This document shows positions 1 through 10,999 of a stretch of 64,000 nucleotides of DNA, piece by piece. The stretch spans positions 17,732,041 to 17,796,040 of the forward strand of contig JAJEKV010000002.1 of NCBI GenBank assembly GCA_021234155.1, written 5' to 3'. Made by a program: the position numbers and the translations under genes. The notes under the pieces are model-generated. The model had not been told where the DNA came from, searched no databases, and saw nothing but the letters and a program-made list of their open reading frames with translations. The DNA is from Isoetes taiwanensis (Eukaryota; Streptophyta; Lycopodiopsida; Isoetales; Isoetaceae). Numbering within the stretch: the first letter of the stretch is position 1; each line of letters starts with the position of its first letter.

Positions 1-35
1 ACAACTCCGTCATGCCCGCCAGCAATGGATAGAAT

Positions 36-1956
36 ATGGAAGACCGGTGCAAACAAAACAGGGAGGAACGAAGTCTGAGGAGTACAAGGCATTGGAAAAG
101 AACTTGGCACAGACTATTATCCAGGATAAGAAACCAAGGCCCAAAAAGACAGGAAAAAAAAACTGGGGAGGAAGCAGGCAAGACGTCTGAAGCAGCTTCC
201 AGAGGGCCTACAGATGCTTACATGATCATCTTCGCTAAGGACGAAGTCTGGGCGAAGTGGAACGAGTTCTGGGATGCTTATACTCAGAAACAGCTCCTAG
301 ATGCAATGGGAAGAGTGCCTCCTCAAGATACTTCAATATTTGATTTAAAGACCACCGAGATGAGGAAAGTACAGGGCCTTCAGGATGATGAAGTCATTTG
401 GCTGTTAAATCAATGCATAAACAAAGAAGTTCTGTACAAAAAGGCTTCTTCAGTCAAGGACAAAATGTCTTTCGTTGATTGTTGCACTCATATAAAGAAC
501 ATGCGAATGAAGGTAGCAATTGGTCAAGAACTTCAGAAGCTATCTGGTGATGTAATATTGTCTGGAACTCGGCCTGCTAGACAAGTATGGCGTGTCTGCT
601 GATGACATCAAGAAATACGTCTTCTGGTCCAAGGAATTTCTGCAAAACAGGAAATCAAAGAACCAACGGCACACCACAAAACTATCAGATAAGGTGATGA
701 CTGAGCTGAGAAGAAAGGTTGCCATCCTGAAAGATGTTGGTGGTGACTTACCTGCACTCCAATACCTGGTCTCTACTGGCTATAAAGGTCTCCTACCCGA
801 TACAACAATATGCCCTCGTAATATTTCTCTGTTTGTATTGGATAGCAGGACTGCAAAAGGAGAGAAGGGGATGACTAAAAAAGAGTACATCAGTTTTTTT
901 ACTAGCTGCATAGGCTTAACAACTGAGAAGCTCTTTACTATTGTCATCATATGCCCCCCATGAGAACCTCATATGCATGCTTTGGTGGCTTTATACGACT
1001 TGGAATGTCTAAAGGTCGTTAGGGAAGGTTCTCTTCTCTTTGAGACAAAGGATACTGATTTGAGGATGCAGTTTAAAAGCGCTTGTATAATGTTCATAAT
1101 GATATCCCTTGTGCCAGATGACGACTATGAGGTAGCTAAGAGCAAAGGGGCATCAGATAAAGGTGCATGGCAGTGTTTTCTTTTGGATGAACCCAACTTG
1201 AAAAATATCTTACAGATGATGAGGATGAAGCGAATGAAAGCGAGGAATTTGATGTTCCTAACCTCTACCGGAAAGACATCACTCTGGAATTGTTGACAAA
1301 AGAAAAGGGGCCCTTGAATAAACATGGGTTTGCAATCTGGCAAGCTATCTTGTTGAGGCATTTGCACCACTTGATACCACTTGCTGTGAATTACATGTTG
1401 GAGGGTATATTGGTAGAGAAGCCCTGAAGACATCAAGAAGATGTTTAAGTTTCGTCAACGATGACCAGTCCAGGGATTTCCTTGAAGTGTTTTTCGAAAA
1501 GGTACTAGCCATGGCTGATCGGGGTCCTGTTAAAGATAAAAACCCCTTAGCTTTGGTACCTTATAAAGGACAGAAGCAGACTAGTAGTTTAAAAGCCTCC
1601 AAGCCTCCAAGTGCAGCTCCAGAATGTTCAAAAAGCAATGCAACCCCTGAGGAAAGGCCACAATGCTAGCGCGGGAACGTGAGATCATGGAGCAAAATAT
1701 GGAGTCCATGCTTGGTAATATTGCAACTGGTAATGTCCAACTTGGGGGTACGACTACGGTAGTTTCTCATACCAGCCAGGAAGATCATGCAAACTCAAAT
1801 TCAACCACTAAGGTTAGGAATCAAAACCCTGTGGTAGCTTTCATAGAAGAGAACGTGTCCGAACTAAACCGTGGAGTTGATGCTTCTGGCAGTAAGCATC
1901 CGGGAAGTGTAGTAGACGCTACGACTACTGGGGATGACGACGATGATGAAAGGTAA
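36..1956 (+). pseudogene. Decayed unidentified coding sequence (several overlapping frames)
   Basis: The stretch holds consecutive open segments at 36-602, 592-963, 973-1296, 1487-1669 and 1663-1956, in changing frames on one strand. It looks like one long intronless reading frame broken by small indels and stops. I do not recognise a family. The first part is rich in Lys/Arg, then becomes a mixed globular-looking sequence with WNEFWDAY and several Cys residues. The last part is hydrophilic and ends in an acidic run (GDDDDDER). It leads directly into the HAD phosphatase fragment at 2061-2482 on the same strand, so both may once have been one gene. The lack of introns suggests a retrocopy or cargo of a mobile element. 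The left end is cut by the window edge. Confidence 0.4.
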
Positions 1957-2060
1957 TTCACACCAGGCGCGATATATAGCTTACTTATGACGGACAAAAT
2001 GCACTTGGCGTGTATTCCAGACCACTTTTGTATGGCTCTCTTTGTTTTCCATAGTTCAGG

Positions 2061-2482
2061 GCTCCACCTGCTTGTGACAAAATCATTGTCTTCGACCTGA
2101 ATGGTGTCCTGTGTAAAACGTTTCCTAAGAAGCTTATTAGCAGGGATGACTTCGAACAAGTCCCTCTAGAATCGAATACTAAGTGGATCTATCCCCCCCC
2201 ACACTTAGAAGATATGATGAATGAGGCATTCAGATTGTTTCGAGTTGCCATCTGGTCCTCAATGGAATGCAGAAATGTTGATGAAGTACTTAGGGTGTTA
2301 CCAGGCATGAATCGAGACGTTGTGACGATTCGGATGGCAAACCGGTCTTCGTGAAATATCTTGGTACTATGATGGATCAGCTTGGCATTCAAAAGAAAGA
2401 GGACATCATAATAGTAGATGATGATGCTCTTAAGTGCTTTTTTAATCAAGGTCAGCTAATCCACCAACTTATACTCCACTAG
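2061..2482 (+). pseudogene. FCP1/NLI-interacting-factor-like HAD phosphatase fragment
   Basis: The frame from 2061 reads DKIIVFDLNGVLCKTF, the HAD motif I of FCP1-like phosphatases (usually DLDGTL). Here the second catalytic Asp is replaced by Asn. VAIWSSM follows at the motif II position. At the TGA at 2352 the sense continues in the next frame with VFVKYLG and then IIIVDDDALKC, which fits the acidic motif IV of the fold, before a stop at 2480-2482. In the family this domain dephosphorylates phospho-Ser/Thr, for example in the RNA polymerase II CTD. The frameshift and the altered catalytic residue make it a pseudogene. It is probably the C-terminal part of the decayed coding stretch just upstream. 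Confidence 0.6.
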
Positions 2483-3864
2483 ATTACTCAACAGATGAGT
2501 TTCTAGTACTATTCATGTCCATCATGAGTGGCTTGGCTGCTGGTAAAACAGTATCAGATGTTGTCAAAACGCGTCCAGAACTAGATCAGACTAAGGAGAT
2601 GGATCCCTGAGAGTTATTTGACAAAGAAAGGACTAGTCCCTCCATGATGTAATCTTCATATCAAGTGAATACAATGTAAAAAGTGTTCTGTGTATATTGA
2701 TGTGTTGTTATCTACAAATGCTAAGCAAACACCACATTCTTCTCACTAAAACAAGAAAATGTTAAACCACCCACTACTATAATGCAAAAATTTGTAACAG
2801 TGCAAAACAGCATGTCACACACGCATCAATAGGAGTGGGAGCTACTTCGACCACCTCGAAGACCATGGAGACGCCAGGAGTAGGAGGGAGTTCCTTAGGA
2901 GCATGTATTTGGATTAGAGTTCTTTGTAGATCATCTGGAAGTTAGGATTCCAGATGAGTTAGCATTTAGTGTCTCTTGTAGAGCCTTCCTAGACACCTCG
3001 ATATAGATCTTGAACCCTAATCAATGAACCTTAACTTTAAGTTAGATGTATATGATTAGGTTTAGATGTTCTTCTCATTATTATCATGTTATATGGATAT
3101 GTGATGTTGGTTGATCATGTTTGCTCCTCTTGTATTGGGAAGGGGGGTAGAGACCTAGTAGCCATTACTTAGTGATGCTCCTAGTTTAGACCCTTTAGTT
3201 CCTATTATTATGCGACCTGTGCATAGAAACCTACCGGGCTACGGGGGCTATGATATGACTCAGCACCAGATAACGGAGCTAGGGGCAAGACGAAGGGAGG
3301 GTCCCTGCTGAGCGCGGCTACTGGGGATCCCATAGCGGGCTAGGCTTATGCTCGGTCATTTCGAGTGGGCGAGGCATGGGTCCGACACCTCCTGGGGCAA
3401 TGGTGTCGCTCTGCCACTCAACAGCTATAGGTGACGTCCTGGCTCTTGTTTTGGGGGGTTAAGACGGGAAAGAATCATGTGTCGCCATGATTCTCTAGCT
3501 GCCAGTGGAACCTCTAGACCCCATGAAGGGTTTCCTGCCTCGACGGATTGGGGAGATGCAACCCAGAGCAGTCTCGATGGGTGATACCATGAGATTGCAT
3601 ATCTGGAAGGCTAGAGTCGTACCAGAGCCCGATCTAGCCCATCTGCAAAGTATGCACAGGAGGGGGGGATTGACTAGTCAACCCTAGCCATTGTCTCGAG
3701 CCAGCCACACCATTTTTATGGTCTGCTCTATCTTGTGGCCTAGCCGTCAGTCTACCTCCCCATGAGTCGGAGCCTTGGTAGAAGCTCTCATGTTTTATGG
3801 CATATGTTTATCTTCATTATATCTATAGATGTATGGATGACCTACCCTTCGTGGTAGTTCGATG
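2483..3864. other. Intergenic, no gene recognised
   Basis: AT-rich to about 3180, then a GC-richer stretch at 3220-3760 that resembles decayed retroelement DNA without a recognisable protein. A 60-codon open segment at 3505-3687 has no family resemblance that I can see. Confidence 0.5.
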
Positions 3865-4320
3865 TAACAATAAACACACAACTACCATTAATATTATTAA
3901 CACAAACCATTGCATTTAACACATTTAAATTAAAATCCCCCTTAAACCCCCTTTGGTTTGGGTGCATATTCACACGGGGGGTTACGTAGGGCAGCGAGAG
4001 CCCCAAAAATATATTTACAATACACGTATAAAATTAACACCATTGAGTACATTTCCTCAAATCTTATAGTATTTCGCAAACCTTAATACAATATACAAAA
4101 ACTTGTACAGCCATACCCCATAAACGAGGATCGCTATGTACGGTCCAGATCTTGGAATAAAGGGCAAATATGCCTATCCGACAGCTCTCGTTGCCCGGAG
4201 TAACCCCCCCTGTGAATATGCACCCAAACCAAAGGGGGTTTAAGGGGGATTTTAATTTAAATGTGTTAAATGCAATGGTTTGTGTTAATAATATTAATGG
4301 TAGTTGTGTGTTTATTGTTA
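3865..4320. mobile_element. Foldback (long inverted repeat) element, MITE-like
   Basis: The outermost 120 bases (3865-3986) are repeated as a near-perfect reverse complement at 4199-4320. They start TAACAATAAACACACAACTA and end with the matching TAGTTGTGTGTTTATTGTTA. Weaker inverted similarity continues inward to about 4000 and 4182, leaving a spacer of roughly 180 bp. No transposase-like frame lies inside. The structure fits a non-autonomous foldback or MITE-type DNA element. I could not identify a clear target-site duplication, so the superfamily is unknown. Confidence 0.75.
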
Positions 4321-6621
4321 TATAAAAAAAAACATTTTGGGCCCTTCGGGCCCTAACCAAAGCAAACATAGGTAAAGTTTATGGGCCTAAATATTAATTA
4401 CTAAAAAGCACAATAACATCAAGACAAACAAATTATTTCCATTGCAAACAACTATGAGTACATTTTATGTAATCATTATATTCATTATCGGTATCTGAAT
4501 ATTGCAATACAAGAATCGTGTAAACTATTGTGAACTGCACATTGTCATGCATATGCTAGTGCATATGGTAACATGTGCTGGTGTCAATGCAAGCCTATTT
4601 TGCCATGGCAAGCATTCACAAATAAAGTCGGATATACTCACAAATATGGTTACATAGATTAGCAAGCCAGCCTGCACACAATGTCAAACATACACGCTGG
4701 TGTGCACATACAACGAACTGCAAATCTGCCTCGAATTTTAAAGAGAAGCCTATAACGAACTCTTGCAGCAATGCAAGAGCTCAAGCTACACAGAATGCAG
4801 AAAAACTTAGCTCAAACGTTTGCAAGAAACCCGCAGAGCTCAAGTCGGATAAAAGACGATGGAGATGGAGACACTAAAACAGCTGGTTTGCCGCTAGCCT
4901 ATGGCCGGCGCTCGGAATCGGCCTCTTGCGACCTGCATATAAGAGATTGCCAATTTCTGTATACCAAAATTATTTTCACCTCCACTCAAAACAAGACCAT
5001 TAGCTCATTCAACACTTCATCCTTCGATATGTGAAATACGTCCCAAACCTTCAGCCAGCACAATACGACGGACTATCATGCAGCCAAAGGTATAATTGTA
5101 AAGGTCCCCAATAAAACTCTCAAATTAGCATCACGTTACCTCTCGCCAATAACTGGAGCATCGAATGTTGACACAGCTATAGCAATGAACAGGAAGGGTC
5201 TTACAGTAGAATTCTTTACATGAAATAATTTCCAAGCAAAAAGAGGATCTTGTCTGCATTGAAGCAAGCAGCAAAATGGAAGAGAACAGAGATTTTGAAC
5301 AGAAAATAATACCGATGATCAATTCAACCGATTAATTTGCCGGAGAAATGATAAGAGCCACTAGACATGCTTATGAACAAAATAAATATCCCTTCTCATA
5401 AGAATGAATCTCATAAGAATGAACTGTTGTAGTGTGTGCTAAGGCTACCTTGTACATGATGAGTAGATCTTCCCCGCTTAGAGGCAACCTCTGCTCGATG
5501 TTCAAATGTCATCTTCAGGAGTCTCTCCTGCAAGCACATGAAGAGCTTTAGATTTCTAGTACAGTATGCCAACACGAAAGCTTTTACAAGTCATCCACCT
5601 TAAGTGCCCCTGGATCGTAACGTTCAGATAAAATATCCCTCTCTACTGGGGTTGCTTCATCGGGCTGTCTGGATAAATCAAACAATATGTGTAGTGTTAA
5701 AATTTAACATTGATAAGTGTTTTATGCCCAGAAATTCTCACCTCTATTTTTCTCTTGCATTTGTTTCCTAAATAGAAAAAAAATCGCACTCAGGGAAGAA
5801 TCCGTTTCCATGCAGACGGTTTGGCGTAATCCTGGCTGCCCAATATAAGCCACCCATCTGTATCACAAGGCTGCCTTGCCGGACTGAACAGATTGAAGCT
5901 TGGCATCTGATTTCCTTCCCAAATCCCAAAACAGAGGATTGCCATCTGGGTTTCCTTCCCCGATCTAAAAACAGGTTAAATTTCTGCTGCCTTCAATAAC
6001 GACCAATAATCTCGAGACATCACAATTACAGAAGTCACACCTGTTGAAGCAAGATTGCTTTGTGTACTTGGTCTTCAAAAACATGATCCTCATCTGTTAA
6101 CACGTTCTCTGGCACTTGGACAATGCTAGCTTGCCCAGATTTTGGGAGAGAGGAGACCATGTCCATACCTAATGTCCCATCTAAAACGCAAAACCTAGGC
6201 ATCTGAAAACTGCAATTCTGCTTCGAATTTTAAAGAGAAGCTCTCAGAGAGCCTGATTTGGCATATCAAAAGCTGTTGATAGCATCACGACACAGCTGCT
6301 CCATAGACTCCCTGTAAAAAATGGTGAGTCTTACCTCCTTCAGTCTGCACCCATCCTAAAACCCTAGAATAAGCCCACAAACGCAGCCCACAAACCCTAA
6401 AATCAAGGTCCTCGATCCTTGCATGCATTCTTTGCATTTTTTTTTATAAGGGAAAAATATTCAATGCAAAAACCATTGCAAAACCATAGGTAAAATGCCA
6501 TTCAAATATGAGAATCACACTGTGCACTCTAGAAATACTGATTAGTATGCCTCGTGCAATACGCCCATGAAATCATATGAAAACCATGCCAAAAAGCGTA
6601 TAAAATTACAAAAAACCCCCC
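4321..6621. other. Intergenic, with exon-like pieces and a short direct repeat
   Basis: Mostly low-GC sequence without a recognised gene. A sequence around CGAATTTTAAAGAGAAGC occurs at about 4719-4760 and again at about 6203-6245 in the same orientation. Exon-like segments on the minus strand at 5449-5668 are listed separately. Confidence 0.5.
5449..5668 (-). pseudogene. Two exon-like segments of an unidentified gene
   Basis: On the minus strand, 5668-5588 is open and reads ERDILSERYDPGALKVDDL, preceded by a splice-acceptor-like TTTATCCAG. The segment 5527-5449 is flanked by TGTGCTTGCAG and GTAGCC and reads ERLLKMTFEHRAEVASKRG. The two read naturally one after the other. However, a TAA follows DDL, and the only GT near it would give the wrong phase, so no canonical splice joins them. 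I do not recognise the protein. It could be a gene remnant, or the coding look could be chance. Confidence 0.3.
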
Positions 6622-6849
6622 TGTTATAATGCTAGATATTGTTACTGCTAGTTCTGACATTATTTATGCTTCTGCTATTATAGGAGCCCATAGGGAAAGG
6701 GCGCGCAAGACACCTTCGTGTCCCCTTCCCGCACTAGGGATACCCCAGAGTGGGGGATAGACAGAGGGCCCGTGCGGTTGAAGAACTGAATGGGGGATTT
6801 CTTACAGAGTGTACCGCTGGGCGCCTTATATTTCATAGGGAGCATCACA
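6622..6849 (+). repeat. Probable 5' LTR (boundary inferred)
   Basis: The stretch starts TGTTATAATG and ends GAGCATCACA just before the primer-binding site, giving the usual TG...CA ends and a length of about 228 bp. A TATA-like CTTATATTTC lies near its 3' end. No second LTR copy is present in the window, so the left boundary is a guess from the TG dinucleotide. Confidence 0.4.
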
Positions 6850-6850
6850 A

Positions 6851-6864
6851 TGGTATCAGAGCCA
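6851..6864 (+). promoter_or_regulatory. Primer-binding site for initiator tRNA-Met
   Basis: TGGTATCAGAGCCA is the classical plant LTR-retrotransposon primer-binding site, complementary to the 3' end of initiator tRNA-Met. It lies one base after the CA end of the probable LTR, exactly where minus-strand DNA synthesis would be primed. Confidence 0.85.
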
Positions 6865-7370
6865 TGTTCTTGGTTGGCCTAATAGGTTGTGGGATGAAAA
6901 TTCCACCGTTGAACCTTGAAAATAAGGGGAGATTTTTTCTCCTAGGTAGTGGGGTCGTAAAGTTAGGGTAAGTTGTTAGATGTAGGAAAAAGAATGAGTC
7001 AAATTAATATTCTAGTAAAATTAGAGTGGAAATTATGCATGAACATCAAATTTCACCCAAAATGGGTCAAAGAATCATCTTAATCCGAGACCCGGGTGAA
7101 AAATGGCGAAATCCATAATTAACACCCAAACCATTAGGAAAATTCGAATTTTAAAGTATAATACAGTGTTAACCATGCATTAATAAGTATGTATATTGGG
7201 GTAATTAATAAGGGAGAGCTAATTAATAGGGCTATTAATAGTAGGAGAATATTCCTCAGAGCATCTTTCCTTTTTAAATACCATTTTACCACTCACTTCT
7301 CCCTATCTCACCCTAAACCTTTCCTTCTTGATCTTCAGCGTAACTTAATCCGTTTTCTTAACCGTAAGAC

Positions 7371-8533
7371 ATGGCACGCACCAAATGTACAGCCAGAAAG
7401 TTCAGCCCCAGCCGCATCCCTTCCATGGCGGAGTAGCAGCAGGTGGTGGGAAGAAGATCTCGGAGCACCTCAGACCTGGGAGGCAGCAGGAGGAGCGTGA
7501 AGAATCGTCTAGTTCAACAGACGATGCCTTCCACGCTTCCCAGGAGCGGGAACAGAGCAGCTCCTCAGTGGAGATCCAAAGGATGGATGAAACCGTCAAT
7601 CTTAGCTGGCCGTCGAAGGAGGAGGAGGAGGAGGAGCCGCAGCAGGGGGGCGACCAAGAGCAGCAGGAGCAGCAGCAGCACCAGCAGGAGGAGGAGTAGC
7701 CAAGGGAGAAAGTCGGCACCTTCAGAAAGAAGAAAGGCAAGGAGAAAATAGAAGAGTGGCCGGAGGAGCGGGCACAAAGGAAGAAGAGGGAGAGGGAGAG
7801 GGAGGCACGGAGGAGAGAGGAGAGATCCAAGAGGGACCACGATCAGCCAAGGGGCATTGTCCACATAGAAAAACCTCGTCGGGAAGCAATTGACGATGAG
7901 GAGGAGGAGGAGTCCGAAAAAGTCGGGCAGGAGGAGGAAGAGCCGGAGCAGGACGCCGAGGAATCATCTAATCCCGACGCCCGCCCACCTTACCCTAAGT
8001 GGCCCAAGCCACCAAAGGCAATCAAGAAGCAGAAGGTGGGTGAGGGGGAATTCATGTTCAAGCAGGACCGTGAATTCCAGCGGCGCAAGAAGGCATACCA
8101 AGAGTACCTTTGTAGATGAAAGAGGTACAATGACTGGTACTGCAAGCAAAACATACAAAAGTACGTTAAGGGTGGGAGGCCCAAGAATCAGCCAAAGTCG
8201 CCACCACCACGGCCGGAGCCGCTCAAGAAAGTTTACCACGGGACGAATTCCAAGCATGCCGATGTGTTCCGGGAGATTAGACACTTTCAACAGTGTACTA
8301 ATCTCTTCATTCGGAAGGCGCCATTCGAATGGCTCCTCTGGGAAATCATGCAAGAGTTTCAGACCGATTATAGGGTCACACCCCTAATGGTCCGATCTCT
8401 GCAGGAGGCAGAAGAGGCGGAGCTCATCCAATTATTCGAGGAGGGCAACCTATGTGCAATCCACGCGAAGAGGGTGACTGTGATGCCCAAGGACCTCCAT
8501 CTGGCGAGGAGGATCCGCAAGGAGCGGCCCTAG
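7371..8533 (+). pseudogene. Long-tailed histone H3-like protein inside the Gypsy element
   Basis: The ATG at 7371 opens MARTKCTARKFSPSR, matching the canonical H3 tail start (MARTK-x-TARK, including K4, R8 and K9). The C-terminal part (8240-8533) is a full H3 histone fold: an alpha-N helix with [17 protein letters not shown], alpha-1 PFEWLLWEI, loop 1 QTDYRVT, alpha-2 with [17 protein letters not shown], then [18 protein letters not shown] and ARRIRKERP before the stop. Loop 1 has no insertion, so it resembles canonical H3 more than CENH3. About 290 residues of Glu/Gln/Ser-rich, then Lys/Arg-rich low-complexity sequence separate tail and core, a region absent from normal H3. Breaks: the tail frame meets a TAG at 7434, the frame carrying the core has TAG at 7697 and TGA at 8117, and a frame change is needed near 7430-7500. 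The role is unknown; chromatin targeting or packaging is a guess. Confidence 0.85.
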
Positions 8534-8762
8534 AAGCTTCAATTTATGTACATAGTTAAATTTTATATATATAAAGCTACCTTTTTGTATAAGTCAAATT
8601 CTAAATATATAAAAGTACCTTCCTCTGTGAATTAATCTCCTAAAAGTGTTTTTGTATAAATTGAATTGTTGTAAAATCTTTTCCTATTGTTGTTAGAATG
8701 TTCTTAATTGCTAAGTCTATGTAAAATTTTGCCTTAGAAAATTGAAAATTGGCCGAAGTCAA

Positions 8763-9240
8763 CCCACTCGGGTCGATTCGTGCTAAAGGCCTCTGGTCGC
8801 GAACGCGGGCCCCTTCCGCGCGAATGAACCCAAGTTGCTTGAATTAAAGGATAACTAATCCAATTTTTGTGCTAAAAGATGTTAAAATGCTTAAAATCTG
8901 CTTAGAAATCAGTGTAGCACTTAATTTCTATTAAAAACATCAAAAAGAAGTAAAAATTGGCCCACTCCAGTCGATTCGCGCCAAAGGCCTCTGCGTCGCG
9001 AACACAGGCCCTTTCCGCACAAATGGACCCGAGTCACCCAAAATTGCACTTTTTCATGTCATTTTAGCATAAAATAAGTTGCTAGTTAGTTTAGAATTGA
9101 TCCAAATATGCATTTTAGTATCTTATAGCCCTTAGAAATGTTGACTTTTGAGTAGGAATCAACCCACTCTGGTCGATCCGCGCCAAACGTCTTTGCATCG
9201 CGAATGCAGGCCTCTTTCGCACGAATCGACCCGAGTCGAC
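8763..9240 (+). repeat. Three ~200-bp tandem repeats, each with an imperfect hairpin
   Basis: An approximately 80-bp core recurs at 8763, 8960 and 9163 (spacing 197 and 203). Each core starts CCCACTC followed by a form of GGTCGATTCGCGCC, has a central CGCGAA, and closes with GCACGAATCGACCCGAGT or a variant. The two ends are inverted complements, so every unit can fold into a stem. The sequence between cores is AT-rich and less conserved. Confidence 0.75.
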
Positions 9241-9412
9241 CATGTTTGGCCAAACTTATCAAAATTTAATCCAACAAACTGCCATGTAGTGTTTCTTGAC
9301 TTGTTTTGCTTAAATTTGCACTTCATGTTACCTAATTTGGAGATCCATAGCCTTAGAACATAGGTCTACCTGATCAAGAAGTCTCGGGCACAGAAACCTA
9401 GGAATCCTTAGT

Positions 9413-9422
9413 CTATAAAAAG
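9413..9422 (+). promoter_or_regulatory. TATA box before the second extra gene
   Basis: TATAAAAAGG lies 119 bp before the ATG at 9532, followed by a CT-rich leader typical of plant 5' UTRs. It suggests that the second gene has its own internal promoter instead of relying on the LTR. Confidence 0.5.
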
Positions 9423-9531
9423 GGGTCCCATTTGCCATTTTCTCTTCACCAAACTTGCTCTCATCCTCTTAGGTGATTTTCCAATCCTTTATCAGTCTTT
9501 CCAAACCATTTTCTGCACTCATCTCTACTCA

Positions 9532-10994
9532 ATGGCGTCCAACTTTGTCTGATGGTACAATAGTGCCAACCACATCCGTGATTTCCATGCAGAAGAGGCC
9601 TTCCATGTGTTTGACCATCTCTTTGACCCCCATGCAACCCTGACTAGAACCCCTTATTACACTGATATAGTATGCCAGTATGACCATCAAGTCTTACCCT
9701 AGGAAGTTAGCCTTCCCTCATGGTCAAGGGGAGGAAAGTGGGTATCCTTGGAGTCGTTAAACTAAGTCATAGGTGGGGGATCTAGAGTCAAGGGCCAGCT
9801 GTGGGAGAAGACGAAGAATATGCCTCATTACATGAGTTGTAAGGCTCACAGGCATAGGTATATCTTGGCGCATGCGGCTCTTTCCTTGTTTATGCATTAC
9901 AGGGCAGTCAACATGGTGGGAGAGCCTTCGATCCAACCCTTGGACCTTGCCGGCCAGATCCACGAGATTCAGTCCTCAGAGTATGTCTACCATGGCACGG
10001 CATCAGGGGCACTGCAGATCGAGCAAGATTATGAGCAGGAAGGGGAAGAAGATCCAGATTGGGAGAGTAGGGAGGCAACAAGAATGGAGAGACAGATAGC
10101 AAGGCACGACGACGATATCAAGCGGGCCAACGAACTACCGATCAGCACTACAGCCCTATCGTCGATCATGATCGAAGGGGAGGAGTACATCCTAGCGAAT
10201 GACATCCTCCACCTTCCATATTGCATAGAAGAAGGGCTCAGGATCGACGAGCTCTGAGGTCTGATTGCAAAAGAGCAGCAGAGTGACTTCATCGACTATT
10301 CAGGAAGTCCCAAGAGAAGTAGCAGAGCGGCACTCTTATGCCGGCCAGACGATGTCTGACATCGCCGCATACGAGTACATAAGAGAAATTTATCACAGGC
10401 AGCGGCCAGTCATCCGGAGGAAGAATTCCAAGTGATCCAAAGCAGGTTGTACAAACCAGGGAGGGGCCCGAGCTCTAGCCGACCCGTTCGATCGCAAGCA
10501 TGCGGAAGGCGTCCAGCAGCATCAATTTGGACAGTGCAACCACCATGTGGAGGGACGGGCCTGCTCAAAGGAAGGGCACAGGATCGCAGGCGGCAGGACA
10601 TAGGGGAAGGGCGCTTCGATACTATCTCCCAGTCCTTAGTCAGGGACAAATGATAGTCTTCCACACGGAGTTTAGCCCACAAGGGGAGGAGGCCGTAGCA
10701 CTCTTGATAGCACTCTCAGGCTTTGGGCAACACGCCAAGTTGCACAGCAACACGGATCATATCATTCTCTTCAAGAGATCCGTAGTACTCTACAGCCTCA
10801 ACTTCACCAGGGATCACTTAAGAGATACACCAATGACGATTGTCGCGGCTACAACACCCCCACTTCCTCCTCCTCAAATGGCTCGAGCTCTCAAAGGTAG
10901 ATCATCCAGGAACATCCTCCGCAATGTCAGCAAGGGCCTCCGACTCAAGGACGTGAAGAGTTTCTTCAAGTCCATGAAGGGCTCTCGACGATGA
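9532..10994 (+). pseudogene. Second extra coding region of the Gypsy element, unidentified
   Basis: From the ATG at 9532 the reading opens MASNFV, hits a TGA, and continues in frame with YNSANHIRDFHAEEAFHVF. After further breaks an open segment at 9820-10257 encodes a hydrophilic, acidic stretch (EQDYEQEGEEDPDWESREA) and ends in IEEGLRIDEL. Another open segment at 10500-10994 ends in a Lys/Arg-rich tail (LKDVKSFFKSMKGSRR). Together they would make a protein of roughly 480 residues with several stops and frame changes. I do not recognise a domain. Position between the H3-like gene and gag, and its own TATA box, suggest an accessory gene of the element. Confidence 0.5.
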
Positions 10995-10999
10995 ACACT

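Larger units (their letters stand above)
8534..9531 (+). other. Spacer between the two extra genes, with hairpin-bearing tandem repeats
   Basis: A non-coding spacer. It holds an AT-rich segment with TATATATA-like runs right after the H3-like stop, three tandem hairpin repeats, and a TATA box with a pyrimidine-rich leader before the next start codon. It may carry the 3' end of the first transcript and the promoter of the second. Confidence 0.5.

Noticed and set aside
7402-7864. Antisense Ser/Cys- and Leu-rich open frames opposite the H3-like gene
   Set aside because: They are shadows of the Glu/Gln/Arg-rich low-complexity coding strand.
7371-8533. The H3-like protein as a centromeric CENH3
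   Set aside because: Loop 1 is not lengthened and the tail start and alpha-2/alpha-3 words match canonical H3 more closely, so CENH3 is less likely; only a tree could exclude it.
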